Assembly: GCA_964608095.1 (NCBI GenBank)
Contig: CAZSMK010000093.1
Coordinates: forward strand, 1 to 64,000
DNA length: 64,000 nt
Direction: 5' to 3'
Origin: CAZSMK01 sp964608095
Lineage (GTDB): Bacteria > Sumerlaeota > Sumerlaeia > MWCT01 > JAGHBZ01
Part shown: positions 42,631 to 52,369 of the stretch, in pieces
How positions within the stretch are numbered: the first letter of the stretch is position 1
Layout of the letters: each line of letters opens with the position of its first letter
Position numbers and translations under genes: made by a program
The notes under the pieces: generated by a model
Databases searched by the model: none
What the model saw: the letters and a program-made list of their open reading frames with translations, nothing else
Told to the model about the DNA's origin: nothing

Positions 42631-45138
42631 ATGATCGAGATAGAAAAATATCTGCTTCGTGTAAAAAAACCACAACGTTACATTGACCGTGAACTCAATC
42701 TCGAGAAAAAGGATTGGAACACAGCGAGGGTTCGACTCTGTCTCGCATTCCCGGACGTATACGAAATCGGGATGTCGTATTTCGGCTTTCAGATTCTTTA
42801 CAGCCTGGTGAACGAACAGGAAGAATTTCTTGCGGAGCGAAGCTATGCGCCATGGACGGATCTGGAAGCGATCATGCGTAAGGAACGTATCCCGCTTTTT
42901 TCATGGGAAAGCCGGATGCCGATAAAAGAATTCGACATCGTCGGGTTTACCTTGCCACACGAGATGAACTATACGAATGTCTTGAACATGCTCGATCTTG
43001 CCGGGCTCGAGGTCGAATCGCGTAACCGCACAGATGCACTGCCTTTAATTATTGCAGGTGGCGAATGTGCATTGAGTGGGGAACCCATGAGTCCTTTTAT
43101 CGACGCGTTCATTCTCGGCGACGGAGAAGACGTCATCCTCGAAATCATGGAAACCGTCGCACGACTAAAACGCGTCTCAGGCGTCACAAAAAACGCACTA
43201 CTCGAGGAGATCCAACACATCGAGGGTGTATATGTACCGTCGTTTTACGAATTTACATATAACGAGGACGGGACGATTGCGTCATTCAGGGCACACGAGG
43301 ATGCGCCAAAAATTGCACACAAAAAAAAGATATTCACACGGCGTATCGTAAGCCTAAAAAATGCCTTCCCGGTAATACGTCCCTTGATTCCTTTGATGCG
43401 AATCGTACAGGAGCGATCGGTAGTTGAAGTGCGTCGCGGGTGTACAACTGGATGTCGTTTTTGTCGAGCCGGTATGATCAACCGCCCCGTTCGGGAACGT
43501 TCCATAGAGCAGATAAGAGATATTGCAGAACAAAATCTGGCTTCCACAGGATACGGCGAACTCTCTCTCCTTTCACTCAATACCGTTGATTATTCACGGG
43601 TCGGCGAACTCATAGACGAACTCCAGATGCGGTTCGAACCCGAAGGGGTATCGTTGAGTCTCCCGTCACTCAAAGTTTCCGGATTCGGTCTTGATATGGC
43701 GGAGAGATTGGCGGGTCTGAGAAAATCGGGGCTTACATTCGCGCCGGAAACCGGTAGCGAACGTCTCAGCCGCGTCATAAATAAACCATGGGACCGGGAG
43801 AAATTTCTCGAGGTTATAAGAGAGGTGATTGAGCGTGGATGGCGTACGATTAAATTATATTTTATGATTGGATTGCCCACTGAGACTTATGAAGACCTAA
43901 ACGGCATAATTGATATCTGTCGGCACATTGACAAAATCGGCAGGGCAAAACAGGGAAGAAAGTTCCGACTCAACGTCACGATTTCTCCTTTCGTACCAAA
44001 GCCGCACACTCCATTTCAATGGGAAGGTCAGATGTCATTGGAAGAATTGGCGAAACGTGTTTCCTACATCAGGAAACAACTAAGAGGACGAAGCATAAGT
44101 TTAAAAGAAGGGGATGTAAAACAGAGTTATGTCGAAGGCGTCCTCAGCAGGGGAGATAGGCGTCTTGCAGATGCAGTGAAGGAAGCGTGGAGACGAGGCG
44201 CCGTGTTTGACAACTGGAGTGAATGTTTTCGGCTCGAGACCTGGCTCGAGGCGCTCGAGCGGACAGGACTTGAGCCCGCCTGGTACGCACAACGTACTCG
44301 TCCCGAGGACGAGATCTTCCCCTGGGATCATCTCTCCTCCGGTGTCATACGAACCTTTCTCAAGAAGGAACGCATCCGCGCAGCAAATGAAAAATTAACA
44401 TCTGACTGTGCAGTTGATGGAATATGCACAGGGTGCGGAGTATGCCCGCCCGGAGAAATCCAGATCGAACTCGCTCATGTTCAGCCCATTGAAAAAAAAC
44501 AGAAAGAATTACCTGCACAAAAAGTAATAATCTCAAACGAGGGGGTCTCTAACAGGTATCGTCTTTTCTACTACAAAAAGGAGCGGATACGTTTTCTTTC
44601 CCATCTTGATCTTGCAGAACTCCTGGTGGTTTTGTTCAAGCGAGCCGGGCTACCCATGGCGTATACTAAAGGTTTTAATCCACAACCGAGAGTCCAGTTT
44701 TGCCCTCCCCTACCGTTGGGCTTTGAAGGTGAGGCGGAGATTGTGGATATTATGCTACGTGAACCAATGGATGATACCTGTATCATGGATTCACTTAATA
44801 GCGTGGCGCCGAAAGGATTGCGATTTCAGAAGTGTGTGGATGTCGCGGTTCGCAGTCCTTCTATCGAGTCGCTTGTAATCTCCGCTGAATATATCATTGA
44901 TTTCGAAAAGGGCTCGGTATCTTTCAGAAATCCATCAGAAGGAATACGCGGGTTACTCGATTTCTCGCTCGAGGAGACCGGAAACCGCCTACAGACGAGA
45001 CTGATGGTCTCGCTCCGACAGCATGAGTACCAAAATCCTCTGAAGATTCTGGGAATCCTTTCTGACCGTAACATTGAAGCGCAGGATACAGTCTATATGG
45101 TACGAACAAAAATCGTACTTGGGAATGAAGAAGCCTGA
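42631..45138 (+). CDS. TIGR03960-type radical SAM protein fused to a DUF2344 (TIGR03936) domain
   Basis: An 835-residue fusion. The N-terminus (ARVRLCLAFPDVYEIGMSYF) and B12-binding-like region lead to a radical SAM domain with Cys271, Cys275 and Cys278 in RRGCTTGCRFCRAGMINRPV. It ends near residue 590 with a second Cys cluster, GICTGCGVCPPG. The last 200 residues (NRYRLFYYKKERIRFLSHLD, GFNPQPRVQFCPPLPLGFEG) are the DUF2344 domain, which in many bacteria is a separate downstream gene. The pair is often found next to rng-type RNases; here the neighbours differ. Reaction and substrate unknown; RNA or lipid modification has been suggested by context elsewhere. It begins a rightward run of four genes. 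Confidence 0.9.
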   Translation: MIEIEKYLLRVKKPQRYIDRELNLEKKDWNTARVRLCLAFPDVYEIGMSYFGFQILYSLVNEQEEFLAERSYAPWTDLEAIMRKERIPLFSWESRMPIKEFDIVGFTLPHEMNYTNVLNMLDLAGLEVESRNRTDALPLIIAGGECALSGEPMSPFIDAFILGDGEDVILEIMETVARLKRVSGVTKNALLEEIQHIEGVYVPSFYEFTYNEDGTIASFRAHEDAPKIAHKKKIFTRRIVSLKNAFPVIRPLIPLMRIVQERSVVEVRRGCTTGCRFCRAGMINRPVRERSIEQIRDIAEQNLASTGYGELSLLSLNTVDYSRVGELIDELQMRFEPEGVSLSLPSLKVSGFGLDMAERLAGLRKSGLTFAPETGSERLSRVINKPWDREKFLEVIREVIERGWRTIKLYFMIGLPTETYEDLNGIIDICRHIDKIGRAKQGRKFRLNVTISPFVPKPHTPFQWEGQMSLEELAKRVSYIRKQLRGRSISLKEGDVKQSYVEGVLSRGDRRLADAVKEAWRRGAVFDNWSECFRLETWLEALERTGLEPAWYAQRTRPEDEIFPWDHLSSGVIRTFLKKERIRAANEKLTSDCAVDGICTGCGVCPPGEIQIELAHVQPIEKKQKELPAQKVIISNEGVSNRYRLFYYKKERIRFLSHLDLAELLVVLFKRAGLPMAYTKGFNPQPRVQFCPPLPLGFEGEAEIVDIMLREPMDDTCIMDSLNSVAPKGLRFQKCVDVAVRSPSIESLVISAEYIIDFEKGSVSFRNPSEGIRGLLDFSLEETGNRLQTRLMVSLRQHEYQNPLKILGILSDRNIEAQDTVYMVRTKIVLGNEEA

Positions 45139-45288
45139 ACAATCTTGTACCCTCCCGATTTTCACATGGGGATTGAGTTTACGGGACGCCACGAACGCCA
45201 GATATATAAAACAGGGGATTATTCTTGATATTGACAAAAGATTCATGATAAGAAAAGAAGAGGAATTAACGACACTCGGCAAAAAACC

Positions 45289-46659
45289 ATGTCTTTTAAA
45301 GATTCAATAACGCTGCTCTTGATTAATCCATGGATTTATGATTTTGCCGCATACGATCTCTGGTCGAAACCGCTGGGCTTCCTCTATCTCGCTTCCTTAC
45401 TAAAAAAAGCACGTGTAGAAATCTTTCTTATCGATTGCCTTGACCGATGTCACTGGAGTCTTGAAAAAGGAGAGCGCGAAGATAAAGTATTCGGATGCGG
45501 AAAGTATTACGTAGAGGAAATCCCCAAACCCGCCGAATTAGGCTTTGTTCCACGGAGATATAAGCGATACGGTATTCCGGTCGATGCTTTTATCCAGGAT
45601 ATACGGTCTACGCCAACACCCGATGCAATCCTCATCACCAGCCGTATGACCTATTGGTATCCGGCGGTAGTTGACACGATTAAGATATGCAAAGAGGAAC
45701 ATCCGGGCGTACCGGTAATACTTGGTGGCACCTATCCGACGTTAATGCCCGACCATGCCATCAGTACAACCGGTGCGGATATAGTGATAGGCGGTGAAGG
45801 TGAGGATAAGATTTTGCCCGTGGTCTCAGAAGTAATAGGGAAAGAAATCTTCCATCCCCTCGAGGTGTCCATGTTCGACCTTGATACCCTTCCCTACCCT
45901 GCGCTTGATTTGTATCCGCAATTGTTGTATGCCCCGATTCAAACATCGCGAGGATGTCCCTACCGATGCGCTTATTGTGCAGCGCGAAAGATAAGCCCCG
46001 CTTATCGACGGCGAGACCCGGAAAAGACAGCCAATGAAATCCTCTACTGGGAAAAAGAAAAAGGCATTCAGGATTTTGCTTTTTATGATGACGCACTTTT
46101 AGTTGACGCAGAACATAATTTTCTTCCGCTCCTTAATTTTTACCTTTCAAAGGGAGGTAAGGCACGATTTCATACACCAAACGGATTGGATTGCGCGGGA
46201 GTAAGTCAAGACGTAGCTGACATGATGTACAGGGCGGGATTTAAAACCCTGCGACTAAGTCTGGAAACCGCGTCACGGGAACGTCTTGAAGTGCTAAATC
46301 GTCGAGTAGATTCTGTCGACAAACTTGAACAGGCGATTATGTATCTCCATAACGCGGGGTATAAACCAGATGAAATCGGGGTCTATCTTCTTACAGGATT
46401 GCCCGGACAACACCTCGAAGAGATAAAGGCAAGTATCGAGATAGTCCTCAATCTTGGTGGGAATCCCCGCCTGGGTGAATATTCTCCCATACCGGGAACA
46501 CGCATCTGGGGCGACGCTGTTGACGCCATAAAATCAGTAGACATTTCGAACGAACCGTTGTATCACAATAATAGTGTTTTTTACTTGTTATTGAACGAAT
46601 TCAAGGACAACCCTATGCCTCAACTACGAAATTATATTTACAAGGCACTTGCAGGGTAG
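45289..46659 (+). CDS. B12-binding-domain radical SAM protein
   Basis: A 456-residue radical SAM enzyme. The N-terminal third has a cobalamin-binding-like Rossmann fold (LLINPWIYDFAAYDLWSKPL, GVPVILGGTYPTLMPDHA, GADIVIGGEGED). The SAM cluster is Cys223, Cys227 and Cys230 in TSRGCPYRCAYCAARKISPA. FRTPNGL-type strands follow, with FKTLRLSLETASRERLEVLN and IGVYLLTGLPGQHLEEI. Such enzymes methylate or rearrange unreactive carbons, often in lipid, hopanoid or natural-product paths. No B12-motif DxHxxG is seen clearly, so cobalamin use is uncertain. It lies 150 bases after the first radical SAM gene and 16 bases before a small membrane gene. Confidence 0.88.
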   Translation: MSFKDSITLLLINPWIYDFAAYDLWSKPLGFLYLASLLKKARVEIFLIDCLDRCHWSLEKGEREDKVFGCGKYYVEEIPKPAELGFVPRRYKRYGIPVDAFIQDIRSTPTPDAILITSRMTYWYPAVVDTIKICKEEHPGVPVILGGTYPTLMPDHAISTTGADIVIGGEGEDKILPVVSEVIGKEIFHPLEVSMFDLDTLPYPALDLYPQLLYAPIQTSRGCPYRCAYCAARKISPAYRRRDPEKTANEILYWEKEKGIQDFAFYDDALLVDAEHNFLPLLNFYLSKGGKARFHTPNGLDCAGVSQDVADMMYRAGFKTLRLSLETASRERLEVLNRRVDSVDKLEQAIMYLHNAGYKPDEIGVYLLTGLPGQHLEEIKASIEIVLNLGGNPRLGEYSPIPGTRIWGDAVDAIKSVDISNEPLYHNNSVFYLLLNEFKDNPMPQLRNYIYKALAG

Positions 46660-46675
46660 AGAAGAAACGAACACA

Positions 46676-46819
46676 ATGGAGTGGCTTGTATACAGTTGCC
46701 GTTTACACTTCGGAGTAGCAATTTTGCTTGCGCTCGGCGCCGGTATCACAGCAATCGCTCTCATTTTTATGCTCCTGTCAAACACCTTGAACAAAAAGGA
46801 CGGAAAAGAAAAAGAATAG
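46676..46819 (+). CDS. Small single-span membrane protein (47 residues)
   Basis: A short frame between the radical SAM gene and the GT-C/TPR gene: MEWLVYSCRLHFGVAILLAL, then GAGITAIALIFMLLSNTL and a Lys-rich cytoplasmic tail NKKDGKEKE. One transmembrane helix with positive charges after it. It starts 16 bases after the preceding stop, and its own TAG is followed directly by the ATG of the next gene (TAGATG), a spacing that implies coupled translation. No family is recognised. The tight packing and helix composition support a real gene; it is below the length limit of most gene callers. Confidence 0.65.
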   Translation: MEWLVYSCRLHFGVAILLALGAGITAIALIFMLLSNTLNKKDGKEKE

Positions 46820-48922
46820 ATGGAGTTACATTCCCTTCAAGAATCCGCCCGTTTACCGCGTCATCATATTCTCCTTGCGTTCGTCCTGGTGGCGATTGTC
46901 TACTTACCCTCCTTTTTCGGCAACTTTGTGTGGGATGATATCCTTCTCATTGTCAATAATCCGGGGATAAAATCGTGGAGCGGGATTGTTGACGCCTTCA
47001 GGATGGACTTGTTCTACGGCATTACGGAAGTGCCCCGTATCACTTACTATCGTCCAGTCATCACTATATTGAATGTGATCACCTATAAACTGGTAGGGCT
47101 TGAAGCTTTTTTCTTCCATCTTGAAAATTTCATTTTACATATAGCAAATGCGACGTTGGTCTTTATCCTTTTGAAAAACGTGTTACGCCTGAGTATGGCG
47201 TCGTCATTTTTGGGTGCGCTGGTCTTTGCTATTCATCCTGTAAATACGGAGACCGTGGCATTCATCTCAGGGCGTACCGATCTCCTCGCAACATTTTTTT
47301 TCCTCGCTGCCCTTGTGCTGATAATGTATAGGCGCAGCAGCCGAAAATTTTCATTTAAACATCTCATAATCCCCTTTATTCTTTACGTCCCGGGACTCCT
47401 ATCCAAGGAAAACGTTATCGTATTCGGATTGATGGTCGTTCTTGTCGATTACTTCCAGAGTGAGACAAGGTCTCCTTCCTCTTATTGGAAAGCATCAAAA
47501 AAATTCGTAATCACCACCCTCTCCGTCTGGGTAGGAGTTACGTTGATATATGTCTTAGTGCGGTTTTTCCTGATAAAGGGGATATCAATGGGAAGCCGGT
47601 ATCCCGGGGGAACATTCCCTAAAACCATGCTCACCATGACAAAAGTGTTCTTTCACTATATTTATCTCCTCCTGATGCCTTTATCGCAAATGGCGTCGTA
47701 TCATAATTATTTCCAGGTGGTAGGTTCAGCAAGTTCCTCGGGCATCTTTCCCCTGGTTCGCCTTATCCTTTCAATTTTCGGCGTTTTTGCATGTATAGGC
47801 ATTTCCGTCTTTCTGATACTTAAAAAATATAAGTCGTTTCTTCCTCTTTGGTGGTTTCTGCTGACCTTACTTCCTGTTATGAACATCATTCCGTTCGGTA
47901 TATGGCTTGCAGAACGCTTCCTGTATCTACCCTCCATTGCATTGTCAATCTTAATAGGGTTAGCGGGTGATGGGGTGATGAAAAAGCAGAAAGCGGGAAC
48001 TACAAAAACGGCTTGCATCATTCTGGTTTTTCTTCTCTCGCTTTATGCATACATGGCGTTCCAGCGCTGCATAGTATGGCGGAATAATAAATCGTTGTGG
48101 GAAGATGTCGTATCGAAAAATCCAGAGAACGATGTCGCCCTGGGCAACCTTGCAGACTGGCATCTCACAAGAGGCAACGCTATAAGTGGATTGGAGTATG
48201 TGGAACATGCATTGAGCTTTGAAAACGAAGTCCTGAGACCGTTATTGTTAAGAATCAAAACGATTGCTCTCATCAACCTTGATAAGTCGGATGAGGCGAA
48301 GGAGACATTAAGACTCCTCGAAAAGACCGATTTTTCGAAACACCATATTTTGAATCTCGAAGGAACGATACATCTTGAACAAGGGGAGTATACCGAGGCT
48401 GAAACTAAATTCAGGGAATCTTTAAAGACGTTACCGGAACAAACGGAAGCACGGGTATCTCTTATCCGGCTCTATCTAAAACGACAAGGACCGCTCGACG
48501 AAGTAAAGGGGCTGGCGAAAGAAATTATAGAACTCGATCCCAATCATGCTCCTGCATATCTCTATGTCGGCATTGCGGAGGAGAGAACAGGCAACCCGAT
48601 GAAAGCAATCGATTACTATAAAAGCGCCATAGAGAAAAATCCCGAAAATTACGAATCTTATTTCTTTCTCGCAAATTTGTACGACGAACTCGGAGACAAA
48701 AATCCACGATACTACGACCTTGCATTACGGAATTTCGGCAAGGTGTTGTTTCTCAAACCCGATCACCTTGATACAATGTTGAACATGGGATTGACCTATG
48801 TAAAGCTGGGAAAAAAGATAGAAGCCCAGGAGTTATGGCAACGTGTACTTCAAAAGGAGCCGGATAATTATGAAGCCCGTGTGAACCTTCAACGCTTGAC
48901 CAATGAACTCCTGAACAAATAA
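46820..48922 (+). CDS. TMTC-like GT-C membrane protein with C-terminal TPR repeats
   Basis: A 700-residue protein with about ten membrane helices (HHILLAFVLVAIVYLPSFFG, then the luminal loop FVWDDILLIVNNPGIKSWSG) and, from about residue 430, TPR repeats (LGNLADWHLTRGNAISGLEY, YTEAETKFRESLKTLPEQTE, YYKSAIEKNPENYESYFFLA). The acidic DD in FVWDD and YYRPVITI are the conserved first loop of GT-C and TMTC/ArnT-like O-mannosyltransferases, which use a polyprenyl-phosphate sugar donor. The TPRs may bind the acceptor protein or glycan partners. It follows the 47-residue gene without a gap. The donor and acceptor are not known; glycosylation of surface proteins is a reasonable inference. Confidence 0.85.
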   Translation: MELHSLQESARLPRHHILLAFVLVAIVYLPSFFGNFVWDDILLIVNNPGIKSWSGIVDAFRMDLFYGITEVPRITYYRPVITILNVITYKLVGLEAFFFHLENFILHIANATLVFILLKNVLRLSMASSFLGALVFAIHPVNTETVAFISGRTDLLATFFFLAALVLIMYRRSSRKFSFKHLIIPFILYVPGLLSKENVIVFGLMVVLVDYFQSETRSPSSYWKASKKFVITTLSVWVGVTLIYVLVRFFLIKGISMGSRYPGGTFPKTMLTMTKVFFHYIYLLLMPLSQMASYHNYFQVVGSASSSGIFPLVRLILSIFGVFACIGISVFLILKKYKSFLPLWWFLLTLLPVMNIIPFGIWLAERFLYLPSIALSILIGLAGDGVMKKQKAGTTKTACIILVFLLSLYAYMAFQRCIVWRNNKSLWEDVVSKNPENDVALGNLADWHLTRGNAISGLEYVEHALSFENEVLRPLLLRIKTIALINLDKSDEAKETLRLLEKTDFSKHHILNLEGTIHLEQGEYTEAETKFRESLKTLPEQTEARVSLIRLYLKRQGPLDEVKGLAKEIIELDPNHAPAYLYVGIAEERTGNPMKAIDYYKSAIEKNPENYESYFFLANLYDELGDKNPRYYDLALRNFGKVLFLKPDHLDTMLNMGLTYVKLGKKIEAQELWQRVLQKEPDNYEARVNLQRLTNELLNK

Positions 48923-49122
48923 TTCACGGAAATTCACTACCAGTCTGCCCATAGACTTTTTGTTAGTAGCAGAAGAGCAACCGCCTATTGCAGTGGGAAT
49001 CCTGTCTCGCCGGCAACATACAAGGAAAAGAATTTTTATTCTTGATTTTACCCTCAGAGAGGCTTTAAGTAGATTTTCAATTTCGTTTTATCCGACCTTC
49101 ATGGGAAAACGGTGATAAAATC

Positions 49123-50370
49123 GTGTCAAAAAAGTATTCACAAGAAACGTTAGAGCAGTGGGACATTCTATCGGCAGGGACGGTAGAGGTTATCCCTGAA
49201 GAAGAATTTCTTGAAAAATTAGAGCGTTCGATCAAGAAAAGAATGCCGCTGAAGATCAAGTTCGGCGCAGACCCCTCTGCCCCGGATATTCACCTGGGGC
49301 ATACAGTGCCGCTTCGCAAGCTCCGTCAGTTTCAAGACCTCGGTCACCAGGTGATATTCTTAATCGGCGACTTCACTGCTCGTATAGGCGACCCAAGCGG
49401 ACGGTCGGCAACAAGACCACGCTTGACACCGGAACAAGTAGAAGAAAACGCCCGCACTTATTTCGAACAGGTCTATAAGATCCTGGACAAGGAAAAAACA
49501 CAGATTGTGTATAATTCAAAATGGCTCGAACAACTCACCTTTGCGGACGTCATCGAGTTGAGCGCTAAATATTCCGTCGCCCGAATGCTCGAACGCGATG
49601 ATTTCAAGACACGGTTCAAAGAGGAAAAACCAATTTACATCCACGAGTTTCTTTATCCCTTGATGCAGGGCTATGACTCAGTCGCACTCGAGTCCGACGT
49701 CGAAGTAGGAGGAACGGATCAGAAATTCAATTTACTGGTCGCCCGTGAACTTCAGCGTGAATACGGACAGGAACCTCAGGCGATCCTTACGTTACCCCTC
49801 CTGGTCGGAACCGACGGGCTGAATAAAATGAGCAAAAGCCTCAATAACTATATAGGGATAACTGAACCGGCAAAGGAAATCTATGGTAAGACCATGAGCA
49901 TCCCGGATAACGTAATGCTGGACTATTATTTGCTTGTACTTGGCTATCCTCGAAATAAAGTCGATGAAATCGCACGTGAACTCGAGCAAGGGAACGTAAA
50001 TCCCCGGGATTACAAAGCCCGCATAGCTAAAGAAATCGTCGCCACTTATTACGATGAACAGACCGCTGAGCAGGAAGCGCAGGAATTCGACCGTGTGTTC
50101 AAGCACCGCGAGATTCCCGAAGAAATCGAAGAGTCGTTTTTATCTACCGATACGAGTACCATCTGGATCGTTCGTATGCTGGTGGATTCCGGTATGGCAA
50201 AATCCAACCGGGAAGCCCGCCGGCTCATTGCCGACGGAGGTGTATACGTAAATAACGACCGGATAGAAGACGCCGACCTGGAGTTGCCTGCGGGAGAATA
50301 TGTAGTCAGGGTTGGCAAGAGGCGTTTCAAGAAACTACATGTCCAGGCGGAAAAAGAGAAGGGCAGCTGA
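49123..50370 (+). CDS. tyrS: Tyrosyl-tRNA synthetase
   Basis: A 415-residue class I synthetase. The Rossmann fold has HLGH (HIGH motif) in SAPDIHLGHTVPLRKLRQF, the Tyr and tRNA-binding segment IGDFTARIGDPSGRS, YDSVALESDVEVGGTDQKFN, and NKMSKSLNN (KMSKS). An S4 RNA-binding domain closes the protein (MAKSNREARRLIADGGVYVN). The long CP1-type insert and S4 domain place it in the TyrZ-like group. The start is GTG at 49123; no ATG is in frame closer, and the ribosome site is weak (GGTGA). No T-box leader in the 200 bases upstream. Overlaps rnc by one base (TGATG). Confidence 0.96.
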   Translation: MSKKYSQETLEQWDILSAGTVEVIPEEEFLEKLERSIKKRMPLKIKFGADPSAPDIHLGHTVPLRKLRQFQDLGHQVIFLIGDFTARIGDPSGRSATRPRLTPEQVEENARTYFEQVYKILDKEKTQIVYNSKWLEQLTFADVIELSAKYSVARMLERDDFKTRFKEEKPIYIHEFLYPLMQGYDSVALESDVEVGGTDQKFNLLVARELQREYGQEPQAILTLPLLVGTDGLNKMSKSLNNYIGITEPAKEIYGKTMSIPDNVMLDYYLLVLGYPRNKVDEIARELEQGNVNPRDYKARIAKEIVATYYDEQTAEQEAQEFDRVFKHREIPEEIEESFLSTDTSTIWIVRMLVDSGMAKSNREARRLIADGGVYVNNDRIEDADLELPAGEYVVRVGKRRFKKLHVQAEKEKGS

Positions 50371-51110
50371 TGACGGAAGAACGTGACGTTCTGATCGAGA
50401 ATTTTTTAAAAAGGTACGGAATAGAGTTTGTCGACCATAAGTTGTTTGAAATTTCTCTTACCCATCGTTCCTACGTATACGAATCCGAAGAACAGGGGCT
50501 CGAGGATAACGAGCGGCTGGAATTTTTCGGCGATGCCGTTATTGGGGCCGTAGTAGCACTTTACTTGTATCAACATCTCAAGCAAGCCTCGGTAGGAGAA
50601 TTGTCGAAGCTTCGGTCTCGTATAGTAAGCCGTGCCATGTTGGGTCGCCGCGCAAAAGAAATGGCTCTCGGTGAATTGATGCTCCTCGGAAGAGGTGAAG
50701 AACAAACCGGTGGGCGGCAGCGTAGCAGTGTAATTGGCGCAGGGCTCGAAGCCGTGGTCGGAACTATATACCTTTCCGGTGGAATGGAAAAAACCCAACC
50801 CTTCATCCTCACCCATATTATAACACCTGCACTCCAAATTCTCGATCACGAAGACTATATTGACTTCAAATCACGGCTCCAGGAAGTCGTACAACAACAC
50901 TTTCATACCGTACCCGAATACCGCGTGGCGGCGGTAAGTGGTCCCGAACATAACAAATGGTTTTCAATCGAGGTCTGGATTAAGGATAAGAAACTGGGTA
51001 CAGGCGAGGGAAAACGAAAGAAAAGCGCCGAAAACAGCGCAGCTAAAGAAGCATATAAAAAGTTGCTCAAGGAGTTGAATACTCCAGGCGGTTTATCCTC
51101 GGAAAGTTAA
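50370..51110 (+). CDS. rnc: Ribonuclease III
   Basis: A 246-residue double-strand RNase for rRNA and mRNA processing. The catalytic signature NERLEFFGDAVIGAVVALYL, with the preceding LTHRSYVYES, contains the metal ligands; the second Glu site is GAGLEAVVGTIYLSGG. The C-terminal dsRBD has SRLQEVVQQHFHTVPEYRVA and KKSAENSAAKEAYKKLLKEL. The ATG overlaps the tyrS stop by one base, so the two are translationally coupled, an unusual pairing; rnc is more often with era or acpP. The length is normal. Confidence 0.96.
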   Translation: MTEERDVLIENFLKRYGIEFVDHKLFEISLTHRSYVYESEEQGLEDNERLEFFGDAVIGAVVALYLYQHLKQASVGELSKLRSRIVSRAMLGRRAKEMALGELMLLGRGEEQTGGRQRSSVIGAGLEAVVGTIYLSGGMEKTQPFILTHIITPALQILDHEDYIDFKSRLQEVVQQHFHTVPEYRVAAVSGPEHNKWFSIEVWIKDKKLGTGEGKRKKSAENSAAKEAYKKLLKELNTPGGLSSES

Positions 51111-51250
51111 ATGCTCGAGAAGCCTTCAGCTATCCTCGTACGAAATCGGCGTGTCCACGAAGTAGTCCCCCGGATATATCCTTTTATCTTGATTCACTCT
51201 TGATGTTCTTTCAGAATGTCCGTTGAAATCGGCTGAAATCGTTTACTTGA

Positions 51251-52357
51251 ATGCTCAACCTTTACAAGATATACATTCCGGGAAAAGGCGCCGTCTCCTT
51301 ACCTTTAATGGTAATCCCATTGCTCCTCTCTCTTGTTCTCACGTTCATATCGATGAAATTGGCGCGTCATTTCAATATCATGGCTATTCCGGATGAAAGG
51401 AGTTCTCACGTTCACCCCACGCCTCGAATCGGCGGGATTGGATTTGCCGTTCCCTTTCTCGGCTTCCTCATAATTGCAACTTTTTTCACAGACAAGTATG
51501 CCCATATCAAGCCTTTTATAACCGCGTTACTTTTGGGGGGGAGCCTTGCTTTCTTGTTGGGTCTCGCCGACGACATCAGGACATTACAGGCAAACGTGAA
51601 ACTGGGCGGGCAGGTGATTATATGTTTTATACCTTTGCTTCATGGCATTCACATAGAACAGCTCTATATCCCTTTTATGGGTAAAGTCGCAATAGGCTCG
51701 TACGGGATAATCCTGACCTTTATCTGGCTTCTCTTTTTTATCAATGCGTTCAATTTTATGGACGGTATGGATGGCAAAGCGGCTTCCTTCACCCTGACAG
51801 TCTTCATCTTTCTCATGATATATTATCTATTGATTGTGCGGGTGAACGGGAAATCTCCTGAAGATGAATTTATGTTCACCAATTATATGAACATTACGAC
51901 GATCCTATTGATGATAATTCCCGGATTTCTTGTTTTTAACCTGCCCCCTGCCAGAACTTTCATGGGCGATTGTGGAAGCCAGTTTCTGGGTTATGTGATA
52001 GGAATTGCTGCGGTTGCTGCTCTTGATAATTTTATCGGCTTTTTCATCCTGCTTTTGCCCTTTAGCTACGATGTAATATTCACGCTTGTCAAACGGGCGA
52101 AAGAAGGTAAGAATCTCTTAAAAGCACATCGGTCGCATTTGTATCAGCGCCTGATGATTGCCGGCTTCAGTCATACACAGACGCTTTTGATATGCGTTTT
52201 AACCTATATCGGTTGCGGGATTTGCTTTCTGGTGTTCTCCCTTGCGACCTCCCACCTCTTGAAAACAATCTCGATGGTGAGCTCAGTTCTCATCATGGTA
52301 ATTTACACGTTATTCGTTTGGCACCGGGAAAAGAAGGCTGGTAAAAGAATCTCTTAG
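51251..52357 (+). CDS. WecA/TagO-like undecaprenyl-phosphate sugar-1-phosphate transferase
   Basis: A 368-residue polytopic enzyme (10-11 helices) of the MraY/WecA superfamily. DERSSHVHPTPRIGGIGFA, the Mg-binding LGLADDIRTL, NAFNFMDGMDGKAA, FMGDCGSQFLGYVIG and the HRSHLYQR loop are the conserved cytosolic motifs. The HRSHLYQR loop is of WecA type and not of MraY type. It transfers a HexNAc-1-phosphate to undecaprenyl phosphate, the first step of O-antigen, capsule or teichoic-type glycans. A second paralogue lies at 58025. The ATG at 51251 has no clear ribosome site. It converges on rimM, 12 bases apart. Confidence 0.9.
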   Translation: MLNLYKIYIPGKGAVSLPLMVIPLLLSLVLTFISMKLARHFNIMAIPDERSSHVHPTPRIGGIGFAVPFLGFLIIATFFTDKYAHIKPFITALLLGGSLAFLLGLADDIRTLQANVKLGGQVIICFIPLLHGIHIEQLYIPFMGKVAIGSYGIILTFIWLLFFINAFNFMDGMDGKAASFTLTVFIFLMIYYLLIVRVNGKSPEDEFMFTNYMNITTILLMIIPGFLVFNLPPARTFMGDCGSQFLGYVIGIAAVAALDNFIGFFILLLPFSYDVIFTLVKRAKEGKNLLKAHRSHLYQRLMIAGFSHTQTLLICVLTYIGCGICFLVFSLATSHLLKTISMVSSVLIMVIYTLFVWHREKKAGKRIS

Positions 52358-52369
52358 GTCTGGACAGTA

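Noticed and set aside
48923..49122. T-box leader upstream of tyrS
   Set aside because: No T-box consensus and no terminator/antiterminator pair could be seen in the 200 bases.
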